Source: Oricola thermophila (GTDB lineage Bacteria > Pseudomonadota > Alphaproteobacteria > Rhizobiales > Rhizobiaceae). Taken from it: 64,000 nt of DNA. The position numbers and the translations under genes were made by a program. Of the stretch, positions 26,824-36,805 are shown piece by piece. Location: NCBI RefSeq assembly GCF_013358405.1, contig NZ_CP054836.1:2480001-2544000 (forward strand), read 5' to 3'. Within the stretch, counting starts at the first letter, position 1. Every line of letters starts with the position of its first letter. A model generated the notes under the pieces. It ran no database searches and was not told where the DNA came from. It worked only from the letters and a program-made list of their open reading frames with translations.

Positions 26824-26827
26824 ATGA
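26708..26827 (+). pseudogene. Short ORF or C-terminal gene remnant coupled to the RidA gene
   Basis: A 39-codon frame beginning MPLGTGIDSVGTVTIG and ending TTTLDTERVE. It has mostly G or C in third positions and its stop overlaps the RidA start as ATGA, like true operon partners in this window. It is preceded in frame by a stop at 26669. It could be the tail of a gene whose front was deleted, a small coupled ORF, or chance. No family was recognised. Confidence 0.3.
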
Positions 26828-27177
26828 CCGAGACAGTCAAACGTCACCATACTGGCAAACGCATGTCCCAGATCGTGGTTCACGGCGACACGGTCTATCT
26901 GGCAGGCCAGGTCGGGCGTCCGGAGGGATCCGTCGCGCAACAGACCCGGGACTGTCTCGATGCGATCGAAAGGCTGCTCGACGAGGCGGGATCGGACAAG
27001 ACCCGCATTCTCCAGGCGATCATCTGGCTTGCCGACATGGCCGATTTCGAGGAGATGAACGCCGTATGGGATGCCTGGGTACCGGAAGGTCACGCACCCG
27101 TCCGCGCCTGCGGCGAGGCGAGGCTCGCGGCGCCCGAATACAAGGTCGAGATCATCATCACGGCGGCCAGCAGGTAG
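26824..27177 (+). CDS. RidA/YjgF/UK114 family protein
   Basis: A 117-aa protein of the Rid family, with the expected pattern: an N-terminal strand after the start, VHGDTVYLAGQVG at about 21-33, and the C-terminal VRACGEARLAAPEYKVEIIITA, where the arginine of the Rid active site is expected. RidA proteins hydrolyse reactive enamines/imines from amino-acid metabolism. The gene runs with an ornithine-cyclodeaminase-like gene 4 bp downstream, so imine handling in amino-acid catabolism is plausible. Confidence 0.9.
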   Translation: MTETVKRHHTGKRMSQIVVHGDTVYLAGQVGRPEGSVAQQTRDCLDAIERLLDEAGSDKTRILQAIIWLADMADFEEMNAVWDAWVPEGHAPVRACGEARLAAPEYKVEIIITAASR

Positions 27178-27181
27178 ATCC

Positions 27182-28135
27182 ATGGTCGCTCCCCTGCGCT
27201 ATATCGACAGCAGCGCCCTGCCTTCCGGTTTCGGCTGGAGACAGGTGGTGGACGCATTGGCAAGCGGCCACCGGCTTCCGCGCGCACAAATCCGCGACCA
27301 GTTCCTCGGTCGCGGAGACGATGCATGCGTCAACCGGGCCGCATGGATCGAGGGGCTCGGCATCGGCGTCAAGTCGTTCACGGTATTTCCAGGCAACCAG
27401 AGCGAAGGCAGGCCGTCTGTCCAGGGTGCGATGCTCGTCTTCGACGACCGGACCGGATCGCCGCTTGCGATAATCGACAGCGGGTTGATCACCTACTGGA
27501 AGACTGCAGCCGATTCTCTCCATGGCGCCATGCACCTGGCCCGGCCGGACAGCCGCACCCTTCTCATCGTCGGTACAGGCGTCGTGGCCGAAAGCCTGAT
27601 CGATGCATACCCGGCCTGTTTCCCCGGTCTCGAGCGCATCCTGCTATGGGGTCGCAATCCGGGAAAGAGCCGCGCGCTGGCGGCGCGCCACCGCAAAGGA
27701 GCGACCGTTGTCGAGCCCGTCGAAGATCTTGCCGCGGCCGCGGCAGAAGCCGACATCATCTCCACTGCCACGATGAGCAAAACGCCAATCCTGAAGGGCG
27801 ACTGGATCCGGCCGGGCACACACGTGGACCTGATCGGTGCCTTCAAGGCGGACATGCGGGAAGCCGACGACACCGTCCTCAGAAAGGCGCGCATCTTCGT
27901 GGACAGCTACGACACGACCATCGAGCATATCGGCGAACTCCTCATTCCCCTCGAAGAGGGCACGATCTCGCGCAAGGACGTTCTCGGGGACCTGTACGAT
28001 CTCGAGCAGGGCGGGACGGGCAGGCAGGGCCCCGGCGACATCACAGTGCTCAAGAATGGAGGCGGCGCTCATCTGGACCTGATGACCGCACGAGCTTTGA
28101 TGGACTGGACCGAGAACGCGGAAGCCGACTCCTAG
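27182..28135 (+). CDS. Ornithine cyclodeaminase/mu-crystallin family protein
   Basis: A 317-aa NAD(P)-dependent enzyme of the OCD/mu-crystallin family. The substrate-domain motif GIGVKSFTVFPGNQ is at about 61-74, the Rossmann glycine stretch (LLIVGTGVVAES) near 124-135, and HVDLIGAFKADMREAD near 217-232. Members include ornithine cyclodeaminase, 1-pyrroline-2-carboxylate/1-piperideine-2-carboxylate reductase and alanine dehydrogenase. The start at 27182 gives the normal length. Its pairing with RidA suggests a cyclic-imine or 2-imino-acid substrate, for example in proline or hydroxyproline breakdown; this is inference. Confidence 0.88.
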   Translation: MVAPLRYIDSSALPSGFGWRQVVDALASGHRLPRAQIRDQFLGRGDDACVNRAAWIEGLGIGVKSFTVFPGNQSEGRPSVQGAMLVFDDRTGSPLAIIDSGLITYWKTAADSLHGAMHLARPDSRTLLIVGTGVVAESLIDAYPACFPGLERILLWGRNPGKSRALAARHRKGATVVEPVEDLAAAAAEADIISTATMSKTPILKGDWIRPGTHVDLIGAFKADMREADDTVLRKARIFVDSYDTTIEHIGELLIPLEEGTISRKDVLGDLYDLEQGGTGRQGPGDITVLKNGGGAHLDLMTARALMDWTENAEADS

Positions 28136-28264
28136 CCGATGGGGCGGCAATGAAAGGTCGCCTTCATCGTCTCTGCCCGCGCCTGCGTACAGCAGCGTCC
28201 CGCCTACCCAGCTGCGCCGCAATGTACCGGCGGTTTGTACTTACCACGACTTCCGCGATCATCC

Positions 28265-29284
28265 CTATCGGGGAGCGCCTGTCGAACCGCGGACAACCAA
28301 CTCCACCGGTATCATTTCCCTGTAATCGCTAAGCACCGTACTGCTACCTTCGACGAGCCGGATCAGGAGACGTCCCGCAGCAACTCCCAATTCAGTTCGC
28401 GGCTGACGGATTGTCGTCAAAGTAGGTATGAAATGTCGGGCGATTTCGATATCGTCAAACCCGACGACGGAAACATCTTCCGGCACTTTCACACCGCTTT
28501 CATGCAGGCCCGAGATGAAGCCGAGGGCCATCTCGTCGCTTGAGCAGAATACTCCCGTCGGACGATCATCCAGCGCCAGCCACTGCTCGGCCACGCGGCG
28601 GCCGCTGGCAAGCGAGAAATCTCCGTCAAAGAACCAATCCGGCCGGACGGCAAGCCCATGGCCGATGATCGCATCCCGAGTTTCCGCCGAGCGCACTTGT
28701 GTAAGGATGTTGTCGGCAGGACCGCGAATATGACCGATACGCGTGTGCCCAAGCTCGACGAGATGGGAAACCGCCATTGATGCACCGGCGATATTGTCGG
28801 CACGGATGCTCGGCATGGGAACAGTATCGTTCCACTCGCAGGCATAGATTATCGGCGGCAATGCCCCTTCGGCTTGAGGAAAGGCCGATATTATCTCGGG
28901 CAACGCCCCGTCGAGCGATATGATACCGTCTGCCCTTCCGCGATGAAGATAGTCGAAAACGAGACCGGCCGGCACGGCCGAATGCTTTGTATCAGCGACC
29001 AGTACGCTAAGCCCCGCGGCGGCTAGCGTGACCTCGATACCCGACAAGATCTCCGAGAAGAACGGATTGCCGAGGTTCGGAACGAGTACGACGACAGCGC
29101 CGGTGCGCTGCCGCCTCAGATTGCGGGCGGCAAGATTGATGCGATAGCCAGTCCTGACGGCCGCTTCCACAACGGCCTTGCGCGTCGACTCTGCAACGGT
29201 ATCCGGCCGGTTCAGCGCGCGGCTGACGGTGGCCGTAGAGACGCCAGCGAGCCTGGCAACATCCTTGATCTTTGGCGCGCGCAT
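28265..29284 (-). CDS. LacI-family transcriptional regulator of the glycoside operon
   Basis: A 339-aa LacI-type repressor with an N-terminal helix-turn-helix (IKDVARLAGVSTATVSRALN, about 6-25), hinge, and effector-binding domain (VLVPNLGNPFFSE; GVFCSSDEMALGFI; VSVVGFDDIEIA). The ATG at 29284 was chosen because it lies just before the helix-turn-helix and follows GGAAAG; a TTG at 29329 would add 15 residues. It is divergent from the sugar ABC operon, and two LacI-type operators lie between them. The likely inducer is a sugar or glycoside from the adjacent operon. Confidence 0.92.
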   Translation of the reverse strand: MRAPKIKDVARLAGVSTATVSRALNRPDTVAESTRKAVVEAAVRTGYRINLAARNLRRQRTGAVVVLVPNLGNPFFSEILSGIEVTLAAAGLSVLVADTKHSAVPAGLVFDYLHRGRADGIISLDGALPEIISAFPQAEGALPPIIYACEWNDTVPMPSIRADNIAGASMAVSHLVELGHTRIGHIRGPADNILTQVRSAETRDAIIGHGLAVRPDWFFDGDFSLASGRRVAEQWLALDDRPTGVFCSSDEMALGFISGLHESGVKVPEDVSVVGFDDIEIARHFIPTLTTIRQPRTELGVAAGRLLIRLVEGSSTVLSDYREMIPVELVVRGSTGAPR

Positions 29285-29373
29285 CGTCGGCTTTCCGTCT
29301 AAGTTCCCGTCGAAATTCATTTTTTTCAAAGCTCAAAAAAAAGATTTGACTCAATCGAAATTCGCCAGCAACC

Positions 29374-29392
29374 TATAATGTAATCGATTGCA
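29374..29392 (+). promoter_or_regulatory. Promoter -10 element overlapping LacI-type operator 1
   Basis: A TATAAT hexamer at 29374-29379 is followed directly by the near-perfect palindrome TGTAATCGATTGCA (29379-29392). Binding of the LacI-type repressor here would block the -10 region of the divergent ABC operon promoter. No well-spaced -35 element was identified. Confidence 0.6.
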
Positions 29393-29414
29393 ACGGAATG
29401 GGGCAATCCCATTT

Positions 29415-29428
29415 TGTAATCGATTACA
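29415..29428. promoter_or_regulatory. LacI-type operator 2 (perfect palindrome)
   Basis: TGTAATCGATTACA is a perfect 14-bp palindrome with a central CG, 36 bp centre to centre from the similar site at 29379-29392. Both lie between the divergent regulator and the binding-protein gene. Two same-phase sites fit repression of the operon and of the regulator itself. Confidence 0.75.
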
Positions 29429-29511
29429 TCGGTGGGAGGCCGATGAATGGAGGTCGCCGGCGCGCTTGTCGCACTGACAACGCCGGCAAACAGGCAAAAC
29501 GGGAGGAAACC

Positions 29512-30747
29512 ATGAAGTTCATGAGGACGATGCTTGCGAGCGCGAGCGTACTTGGCTTGTCGGTGGTCAATGGCGGCGCCGCGGACCTGGAAGTGACCCA
29601 CTGGTGGACGTCGGGCGGCGAAGCTGCCGCAGTCGCGGAATTCGCGAAGGCCTTTAACGCCACAGGCCACAAATGGGTCGACGGTGCGATCGCGGGTTCC
29701 GGCGGTACGGCACGTCCGATCATCGTCAGCCGCATCATCGGTGGAGACCCAATGGGGGCCTTTCAGTTCAACCACGGTCGCCAGGCCGAAGAGCTGATCG
29801 AGGCCGGCTTGCTACGCGACATGACCGAAATCGCTGAGGCCGAGGGCTGGCGCGATGTGGTCAATCCGCCGTCGCTGCTTGACGCCTGCACCGTCGACGG
29901 CCGAATCTATTGTGCACCCGTCAACATCCATTCGTGGCAGTGGCTGTGGCTTTCCAACAAGGCATTCGAGGATGCCGGGGTTGCTGTTCCGACCAACTGG
30001 GACGAGTTTGTTGCTGCAGCGCCGGCACTTCGGGAAGCCGGCAAGCTGCCGCTTGCCCTCGGTGGTCAGCCCTGGCAAAGCTCCGGCCTTTTCAACGTGC
30101 TGATGGCCACGTTGGCCGGACCCGAAATTCTCGAGAAAATCTACGGCGAGGGAGATACCGAGCTGGCTGCGGGACCGGAAATGGCACGTGTCTTCCAGGC
30201 TGCTGCCGATGCCCGATCGATGGCCGATGGATCGAACGTCCAGGACTGGAACCAGGCCACGAACCTCGTGATCACCGACCAGGCCGGAGGACAGATCATG
30301 GGTGACTGGGCGCAGGGCGAATTTGCCGTTGCCGGTGAAAGTGCAGGTTCGGACTACAGCTGCCTGCCGGGCCTGGGCGTACACGAAGTCATTTCCACCG
30401 GCGGTGATGCCTTCTACTTCCCCGTCGTCGACGACCCGGAAATCACCGAGGCGCAGAATGTGCTGGCCAAGACCCTGCTGGCGCCGGAGACCCAGGTGAA
30501 CTTCAACCTCAAAAAGGGTTCGCTTCCGATCCGCGGCGACATCGACCTATCCGCAGCGAACGACTGCATGAAGAAGGGGCTGGAAATCCTCGCCGCCGGC
30601 AAAACGATGCCGGACGTGAACATGCTGAACACGGAAGACACCAACAACCAGCTGAACGACCTGTTCGTCCAGTTCTTCCAGGATTCGTCGATCACGCCCG
30701 AAGCGGCACAAGAGCGGTTCGTCGAAATCGTCAAGAACAAGGACTGA
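29512..30747 (+). CDS. Carbohydrate ABC transporter substrate-binding protein
   Basis: A 411-aa periplasmic protein of the extracellular solute-binding family 1 (CUT1 class). A Sec signal is cut probably after GGAA (about 24), and the mature protein starts with DLEVTHWWTSGGEAAAV, the common form in glucose/mannose- and oligosaccharide-binding rhizobial proteins. The ATG at 29512 follows GGGAGGAAAC; the frame is open upstream but covers the operators. It is the first gene of a long operon; a GC hairpin separates it from the permease. Confidence 0.93.
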   Translation: MKFMRTMLASASVLGLSVVNGGAADLEVTHWWTSGGEAAAVAEFAKAFNATGHKWVDGAIAGSGGTARPIIVSRIIGGDPMGAFQFNHGRQAEELIEAGLLRDMTEIAEAEGWRDVVNPPSLLDACTVDGRIYCAPVNIHSWQWLWLSNKAFEDAGVAVPTNWDEFVAAAPALREAGKLPLALGGQPWQSSGLFNVLMATLAGPEILEKIYGEGDTELAAGPEMARVFQAAADARSMADGSNVQDWNQATNLVITDQAGGQIMGDWAQGEFAVAGESAGSDYSCLPGLGVHEVISTGGDAFYFPVVDDPEITEAQNVLAKTLLAPETQVNFNLKKGSLPIRGDIDLSAANDCMKKGLEILAAGKTMPDVNMLNTEDTNNQLNDLFVQFFQDSSITPEAAQERFVEIVKNKD

Positions 30748-30774
30748 TCCTCTCCCGGGCATGACTTATGCCTT

Positions 30775-30804
30775 CCGCCGGCCCGTCTGCGGGCGGGTCG
30801 GCGG
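30775..30804 (+). terminator. Intergenic hairpin between binding protein and permease genes
   Basis: An 11-bp stem (30775-30785 against 30794-30804, with one G-T pair) and an 8-nt loop, 27 nt after the binding-protein stop. It has no T-run, so partial termination or 3'-end protection of the binding-protein mRNA is more likely than full termination. Confidence 0.5.
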
Positions 30805-30840
30805 TAGCCTCGAACAAGGTCAACAAGGAGACGACCGGTC

Positions 30841-31734
30841 ATGACGCTGCACCCGCGTCCTGTTCGGCTATTCCGCAACCTGAATGCGAAGATAGCCGCG
30901 ATCCCGATGATCCTGACGGCACTGTGCATCTTTCTCGGCGGCACGGTCTGGACCATCGTCTATTCCTTTACAGGCTCCAAGCTCCTGCCTCGCATGAAGT
31001 TTGTGGGCCTCGACCAATATGAGCGGCTCTGGAGCACGGAGCGCTGGATCGTATCGATCGAGAACCTTCTCATCTACGGAATATGTTCTCTCGTCTTCAG
31101 CCTCGTTATCGGTTTCCTGCTGGCGGCACTGCTCGACCAGAAGATCCGGTTCGAGAATACGTTCCGGACCATCCTTCTCTACCCCTTCGCGCTCAGCTTC
31201 ATCGTTACCGGTCTCGTCTGGCAATGGCTTCTCAACCCGGATTTCGGTGTTCAGAACATCATCCGCAAGTTGGGTTGGGAGAGCTTTTCGGTCGACCCAC
31301 TCTATGACGCGGACATCGTAATCTACGGCATTCTCATTGCAGGGCTGTGGCAGGGAACCGGCCTTATCATGTGCCTGATGCTGGCCGGTCTGCGAGGCAT
31401 CGACGAAGACGTGTGGAAAGCGGCCCGGGTCGACGGGATACCGACCTGGAAAACCTACCTCTTCATCATCATTCCGATGATGCGACCGGTCTTCATCACG
31501 ACGCTCGTGATCATCGCGTCCGGGATCGTGCGCGTCTATGACCTCGTCGTCGCGCAGACCAGCGGCGGACCCGGCATCGCTTCTGAAGTGCCGGCAAAAT
31601 ATGTCTACGACTACATGTTCCAGGGCCAGAACCTTGGCCAGGGCTTCGCTGCGTCGACAATGATGCTTCTTTCCGTGCTGATTGTCCTCGTACCGTGGGC
31701 ATATCTCGAATTCGGGAGCAAGAAACATGGCTAG
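30841..31734 (+). CDS. Carbohydrate ABC transporter permease (MalF/UgpA-like)
   Basis: A 297-aa CUT1-class permease with six hydrophobic helices. The coupling loop near residues 190-215 (EDVWKAARVDGIPTWKTYLF, then IIIPMMRP) is the expected EAA-type motif. It overlaps the second permease by 8 nt and forms a heterodimer with it. It follows the binding protein in the operon. Confidence 0.93.
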   Translation: MTLHPRPVRLFRNLNAKIAAIPMILTALCIFLGGTVWTIVYSFTGSKLLPRMKFVGLDQYERLWSTERWIVSIENLLIYGICSLVFSLVIGFLLAALLDQKIRFENTFRTILLYPFALSFIVTGLVWQWLLNPDFGVQNIIRKLGWESFSVDPLYDADIVIYGILIAGLWQGTGLIMCLMLAGLRGIDEDVWKAARVDGIPTWKTYLFIIIPMMRPVFITTLVIIASGIVRVYDLVVAQTSGGPGIASEVPAKYVYDYMFQGQNLGQGFAASTMMLLSVLIVLVPWAYLEFGSKKHG

Positions 31735-32671
31735 CCCGGCAACGATCGAGACGGCAGCGGCCGACAAGTCACCTTCCGACGCGCGCCTGCTCGACGGACC
31801 GCACGGACCAAGACCGCGTCCGCGGATCTCGAGACGAAACATCTTCCTCTACGGGACGCTCATCGTCGTTTCGCTCTACTACCTTTTGCCGCTCTATGTG
31901 ATGATCGTCACGTCGCTGAAGGGCATGCCGGAAATCCGTCTCGGCAACATCTTCGCGCCGCCATTGGAGATCACCTTCGAGCCATGGGTGAAGGCCTGGG
32001 CGGAGGCATGCACCGGCCTCAACTGCGACGGGCTTTCGCGCGGTTTCTGGAATTCCGTGCGGATCACCGTGCCTTCGGTATTCCTGTCGATCGCGGTGGC
32101 CTCGGTGAACGGATACGCACTGGCCAACTGGCGCTTCAAGGGCGCCGACGTGTTCTTCACCATCCTCATCTTCGGAGCGTTCATCCCCTACCAGGTAATG
32201 CTCTACCCGATCGTCATCATCCTGCGGGAAATCGGCCTCTACGGCACATTGTCGGGCCTCGTGCTCGTGCACACGATCTTCGGAATGCCGATCCTCACTT
32301 TGCTGTTCCGCAACTACTTCACTTCGCTGCCGGAAGAGCTGTTCAAGGCAGCGCGTGTCGATGGCGCTGGTTTCTGGGGAATCTATTTCCGGATCATGCT
32401 GCCGATGAGCCTTCCGATCTTCGTGGTCGCGATGATCCTGCAGGTCACGGGCATCTGGAACGATTTCCTGTTCGGCGTCGTCTACACCAAGCCCGACACC
32501 TATCCGATGACCGTGCAGCTCAACAACATCGTCAACTCGGTCCAGGGCGTGAAGGAATACAACGTCAACATGGCCGCAACGCTGCTCACCGGGCTCGTCC
32601 CGCTCTTCATCTACTTCGTATCCGGCAAACTGTTCGTGCGCGGCATCGCGGCCGGCGCCGTGAAAGGTTGA
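31727..32671 (+). CDS. Carbohydrate ABC transporter permease (MalG/UgpE-like)
   Basis: A 314-aa CUT1-class permease. About 35 extra polar residues precede the first helix, then six hydrophobic segments follow; the coupling loop is PEELFKAARVDGAGFWGIYF near 220. The ATG at 31727 overlaps the previous permease gene. The operon ATPase starts 6 bp after it. Confidence 0.93.
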   Translation: MASPATIETAAADKSPSDARLLDGPHGPRPRPRISRRNIFLYGTLIVVSLYYLLPLYVMIVTSLKGMPEIRLGNIFAPPLEITFEPWVKAWAEACTGLNCDGLSRGFWNSVRITVPSVFLSIAVASVNGYALANWRFKGADVFFTILIFGAFIPYQVMLYPIVIILREIGLYGTLSGLVLVHTIFGMPILTLLFRNYFTSLPEELFKAARVDGAGFWGIYFRIMLPMSLPIFVVAMILQVTGIWNDFLFGVVYTKPDTYPMTVQLNNIVNSVQGVKEYNVNMAATLLTGLVPLFIYFVSGKLFVRGIAAGAVKG

Positions 32672-32677
32672 ATACTC

Positions 32678-33766
<1,089 letters not shown>

Positions 33767-33846
33767 CCCTTCCCCGCCTCGCGCGGGAATTGGAATCCGA
33801 TAGCCCGGCGCCCGGGCAGCGCCAACATTGCGGAGCAAGCAAAGAC

Positions 33847-34605
33847 ATGACCGAAATCTCCTACCAGCTCTATTCCTCCCGGGAATTCCCGCCCCTTACC
33901 GACACGCTCGGAATGCTGAAACAGCTCGGCTACTCGCAGGTCGAAGGCTATGGTGGCCTTTACGATGATCTCGACTTGCTGAAGAACGCCATTTCTGAAA
34001 GCGGTCTTTCCATGCCGTCCGGCCATTTCGGCCTGGACCTGCTTGAGGACAACCCGGACGGGGCAATCGCCATTGCCAGGGCGGCGGGCATGCGGGCCGT
34101 GTACTGCCCACATCTGGCTACCAATTTGCGGCCGACAGACGCGGAGGGTTGGCGAGCGTTCGGCGGCCGGCTGGAGAAGATCGGCGAGCCTTTTCGCGCG
34201 GCGGGCCTGACCTTCGGCTGGCACAACCACGATTTCGAGTTCGCGCCGCTCCCCGACGGCACGGTGCCGATGGAACATATCCTCGAAGGCGGCCCGGGGC
34301 TTTCCTGGGAGGCGGATATCGCGTGGATCGTGCGAGGTGGTGCCGACCCTCTCGACTGGATCAGCCGCCACGGCAACCGCATCTCGGCTGTTCACGTGAA
34401 GGACATCGCGCCGGCCGGCGAATGCATTGACGAGGACGGCTGGGCCGATGTCGGACACGGAACGATGGACTGGAACGAGCTTTGGACGGCGCTCCGAGCC
34501 ACACCGGCAAACCTTTTCGTCATGGAGCACGACAAGCCGAATGACGACCGACGCTTCGCCAGCCGCTCGATCGAGGCGGTCCGCAAGATTGCAGGGGAGA
34601 CTTGA
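33847..34605 (+). CDS. Sugar phosphate isomerase/epimerase family TIM-barrel protein (first)
   Basis: A 252-aa xylose-isomerase-like TIM barrel. Metal- or substrate-site signatures appear in order: HNHDFEF (about residue 124), the WEADIAW strand (about 157), HVKD near 184, and a C-terminal VMEHD. Such proteins isomerise sugars or, in keto-glycoside pathways, eliminate or hydrate 3-keto sugars. The gene begins 80 bp after the ABC ATPase and ends 2 bp before a Gfo/Idh/MocA gene, a pairing seen again at the end of the operon. Confidence 0.85.
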   Translation: MTEISYQLYSSREFPPLTDTLGMLKQLGYSQVEGYGGLYDDLDLLKNAISESGLSMPSGHFGLDLLEDNPDGAIAIARAAGMRAVYCPHLATNLRPTDAEGWRAFGGRLEKIGEPFRAAGLTFGWHNHDFEFAPLPDGTVPMEHILEGGPGLSWEADIAWIVRGGADPLDWISRHGNRISAVHVKDIAPAGECIDEDGWADVGHGTMDWNELWTALRATPANLFVMEHDKPNDDRRFASRSIEAVRKIAGET

Positions 34606-34607
34606 AC

Positions 34608-35747
34608 ATGGCCGCTAAGCTTGGAGTGGGAATCGTCGGCTGCGGGAACATTTCGACCGCCTATCTGTCACTGGCGCCAATGTTCAGGGGAATCGAGATC
34701 CGGGCCTGCGCGGACATCAATGCAGCCGCGGCGCAAGCCAAGGCAACGGAGTTCGGAATCCGTGCGGAAACGGTGGATGGCCTCATGGCGGCCAGCGATA
34801 TCGACATCGTGGTCAATCTGACGATTCCGACCGCCCACTATGCCGTTTCGAGCATGGCGGTCGAGGCCGGAAAGCATGTTTATTCGGAAAAGCCCTTTAT
34901 ACTCTCGCTGGAGGAAGGCGCGGCGCTTCTGAAGGCGGCGGAGAACAAGGGCGTGCGCATCGGCTCCGCGCCGGACACATTTCTCGGTGGCGCACACCAG
35001 TTCGCGCGCCACATCATAGATGACGGAGCAGTGGGCAGGATCACGTCGGGCACGTGTTTCGTCATGAGCCACGGCATGGAGCACTGGCATCCAAATCCGG
35101 ACTTCTTCTTCAAACCCGGTGCAGGCCCGGTGCTCGATGTAGGACCATACTATGTCACCAACCTTATCCAGCTTATCGGGCCGGTGAAGCGCGTGGTCGC
35201 ACTCTCTTCCACGCCGGCCCCCGAGCGTACCATCACCTCAGAGCCGCGCCACGGGGAGAAGATCAAGGTCGAGACCCCGACCACCGTTCATTCGCTGCTC
35301 GAGTTCGAGAACGGGGCGACGGTCATGTTTGGGGCGAGCTGGGATGTGTGGCACCACACGCACAACAACATGGAGCTGTACGGCGAGGCGGGCACGATCC
35401 AGGTGCCGGATCCCAATTTCTTCGGCGGGGAGGTGTCGGTGACGAAGGGGGCCGAGCCGGTCGAGGCGCTGCCGGAATGGAACCACCCCTTCGCGGTGCC
35501 GAACGAGAAGCACGGCTCCGGCATGGCCGCGAACTACCGCGCCGCGGGCCTTGCCGACATGGCGCTCGCCATCCTGGACAACCGGCCACATCGCTGTTCC
35601 GCCGAACTTGCGCTACATGCGGTCGACGTCATGACCTCGATCCTCAAGGCAGGAGAAACCGGAAACTGCATTTCCATCTCTACACGCTGCGAGCGGCCGG
35701 CCCCGCTCGGGGTGGAAGAAGCGAAGGCCCTGCTGAAAACGACCTGA
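34608..35747 (+). CDS. Gfo/Idh/MocA family oxidoreductase (first)
   Basis: A 379-aa NAD(P)-dependent sugar dehydrogenase. The Rossmann motif GVGIVGCGNIS is near the N-terminus and the family motif SEKPFILSLEEG is at about 95-106, with the EKP lysine conserved. The C-terminal beta-sheet domain contains the substrate-site region DVGPYYVTNLIQLIGPV. The ATG at 34608 was preferred to a TTG two codons earlier. Members oxidise or reduce one hydroxyl of a cyclic sugar or inositol. Its neighbours suggest a role in a keto-sugar pathway. Confidence 0.9.
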   Translation: MAAKLGVGIVGCGNISTAYLSLAPMFRGIEIRACADINAAAAQAKATEFGIRAETVDGLMAASDIDIVVNLTIPTAHYAVSSMAVEAGKHVYSEKPFILSLEEGAALLKAAENKGVRIGSAPDTFLGGAHQFARHIIDDGAVGRITSGTCFVMSHGMEHWHPNPDFFFKPGAGPVLDVGPYYVTNLIQLIGPVKRVVALSSTPAPERTITSEPRHGEKIKVETPTTVHSLLEFENGATVMFGASWDVWHHTHNNMELYGEAGTIQVPDPNFFGGEVSVTKGAEPVEALPEWNHPFAVPNEKHGSGMAANYRAAGLADMALAILDNRPHRCSAELALHAVDVMTSILKAGETGNCISISTRCERPAPLGVEEAKALLKTT

Positions 35748-35758
35748 AAGGCAAGTCA

Positions 35759-36805
35759 ATGTGGATACCAGCCGAAAACCGATACGAACGAATGGTCTAT
35801 CGCCGCTGCGGCCGCTCCGGCCTCGACCTGCCGGCGATCTCGCTCGGCCTGTGGCACAATTTCGGCCACGACACGCCGCACGACACCAAGCGCGCCATCG
35901 TCAGAACGGCGTTCGATCACGGGATCACCCATTTCGACCTTGCCAACAATTACGGCCCGCCGCCCGGCAGCGCCGAGGAGGCGTTCGGCGAGATCCTGCG
36001 CACCGACCTGAAGGGCTACCGCGACGAGCTCATCATTTCCTCCAAGGCCGGCTACCTGATGTGGCCCGGACCCTACGGCGAGTGGGGCAGCCGGAAATAC
36101 CTGATCGCCTCGTGCGACCAGTCGTTGAAGCGGATGGGACTGGACTATGTGGACATATTCTACTCGCACCGGTTCGATCCCGACACGCCGCTGGAGGAGA
36201 CCATGGGCGCGCTCGACCAGATCGTCCGTTCCGGCAAGGCGCTGTATGCGGGCTTATCTTCCTACAATTCGCAGCGGACAAGGGAAGCGGTGAAGATCCT
36301 GAACGATCTCGGCACGCCGTGCCTGATCCACCAGCCCTCCTACAACATGCTCAACCGCTGGGTGGAGCGCGACGGCCTGAAGGAAACGCTCAAGGATCTC
36401 GGCATCGGCTCGATCGCGTTCACGCCGCTCGCCCAGGGCATGCTGACCAACAAGTACCTGAAGGGCGTTCCGCAGGACAGCCGCGCGGCGCAGGGCAAGT
36501 CCCTGAAAACCGAATTCCTGAACGAGAAGACGATCGAGCACATCAAGAAGCTCAACGAGATTGCGCAGCGTCGGGGCCAGTCGCTTGCCCAGATGGCGCT
36601 CGCCTGGGTGCTGCGCGAAAACGGCATCACATCCGCGCTTATCGGCGCATCGCGACCCGAGCAGGTGATCGACTGCGCCGGCGCCGTCGGGAACCTCGAA
36701 TTCACGCCGGAGGAACTGGCCGAAATCGACAAGTATGCCGACGAAGAGAACATAAACCTGTGGGCGCAATCCGCCGAACAACAGAAGGGAGCGGCGCAGC
36801 GATGA
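35759..36805 (+). CDS. Aldo/keto reductase (YghZ-like, AKR14 type)
   Basis: A 348-aa NADPH-dependent aldo/keto reductase. The tetrad D60, Y65, K96 and H137 is present (FDLANNYGPP; SSKAGY; YSHRFDP). The GPPPGSAEEAFG loop and the overall length match the YghZ/L-glyceraldehyde-3-phosphate reductase branch. It would reduce an aldehyde or keto sugar in the cytoplasm. Its stop overlaps the GH43 start (ATGA), so it is co-translated with that glycosidase. Confidence 0.9.
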   Translation: MWIPAENRYERMVYRRCGRSGLDLPAISLGLWHNFGHDTPHDTKRAIVRTAFDHGITHFDLANNYGPPPGSAEEAFGEILRTDLKGYRDELIISSKAGYLMWPGPYGEWGSRKYLIASCDQSLKRMGLDYVDIFYSHRFDPDTPLEETMGALDQIVRSGKALYAGLSSYNSQRTREAVKILNDLGTPCLIHQPSYNMLNRWVERDGLKETLKDLGIGSIAFTPLAQGMLTNKYLKGVPQDSRAAQGKSLKTEFLNEKTIEHIKKLNEIAQRRGQSLAQMALAWVLRENGITSALIGASRPEQVIDCAGAVGNLEFTPEELAEIDKYADEENINLWAQSAEQQKGAAQR

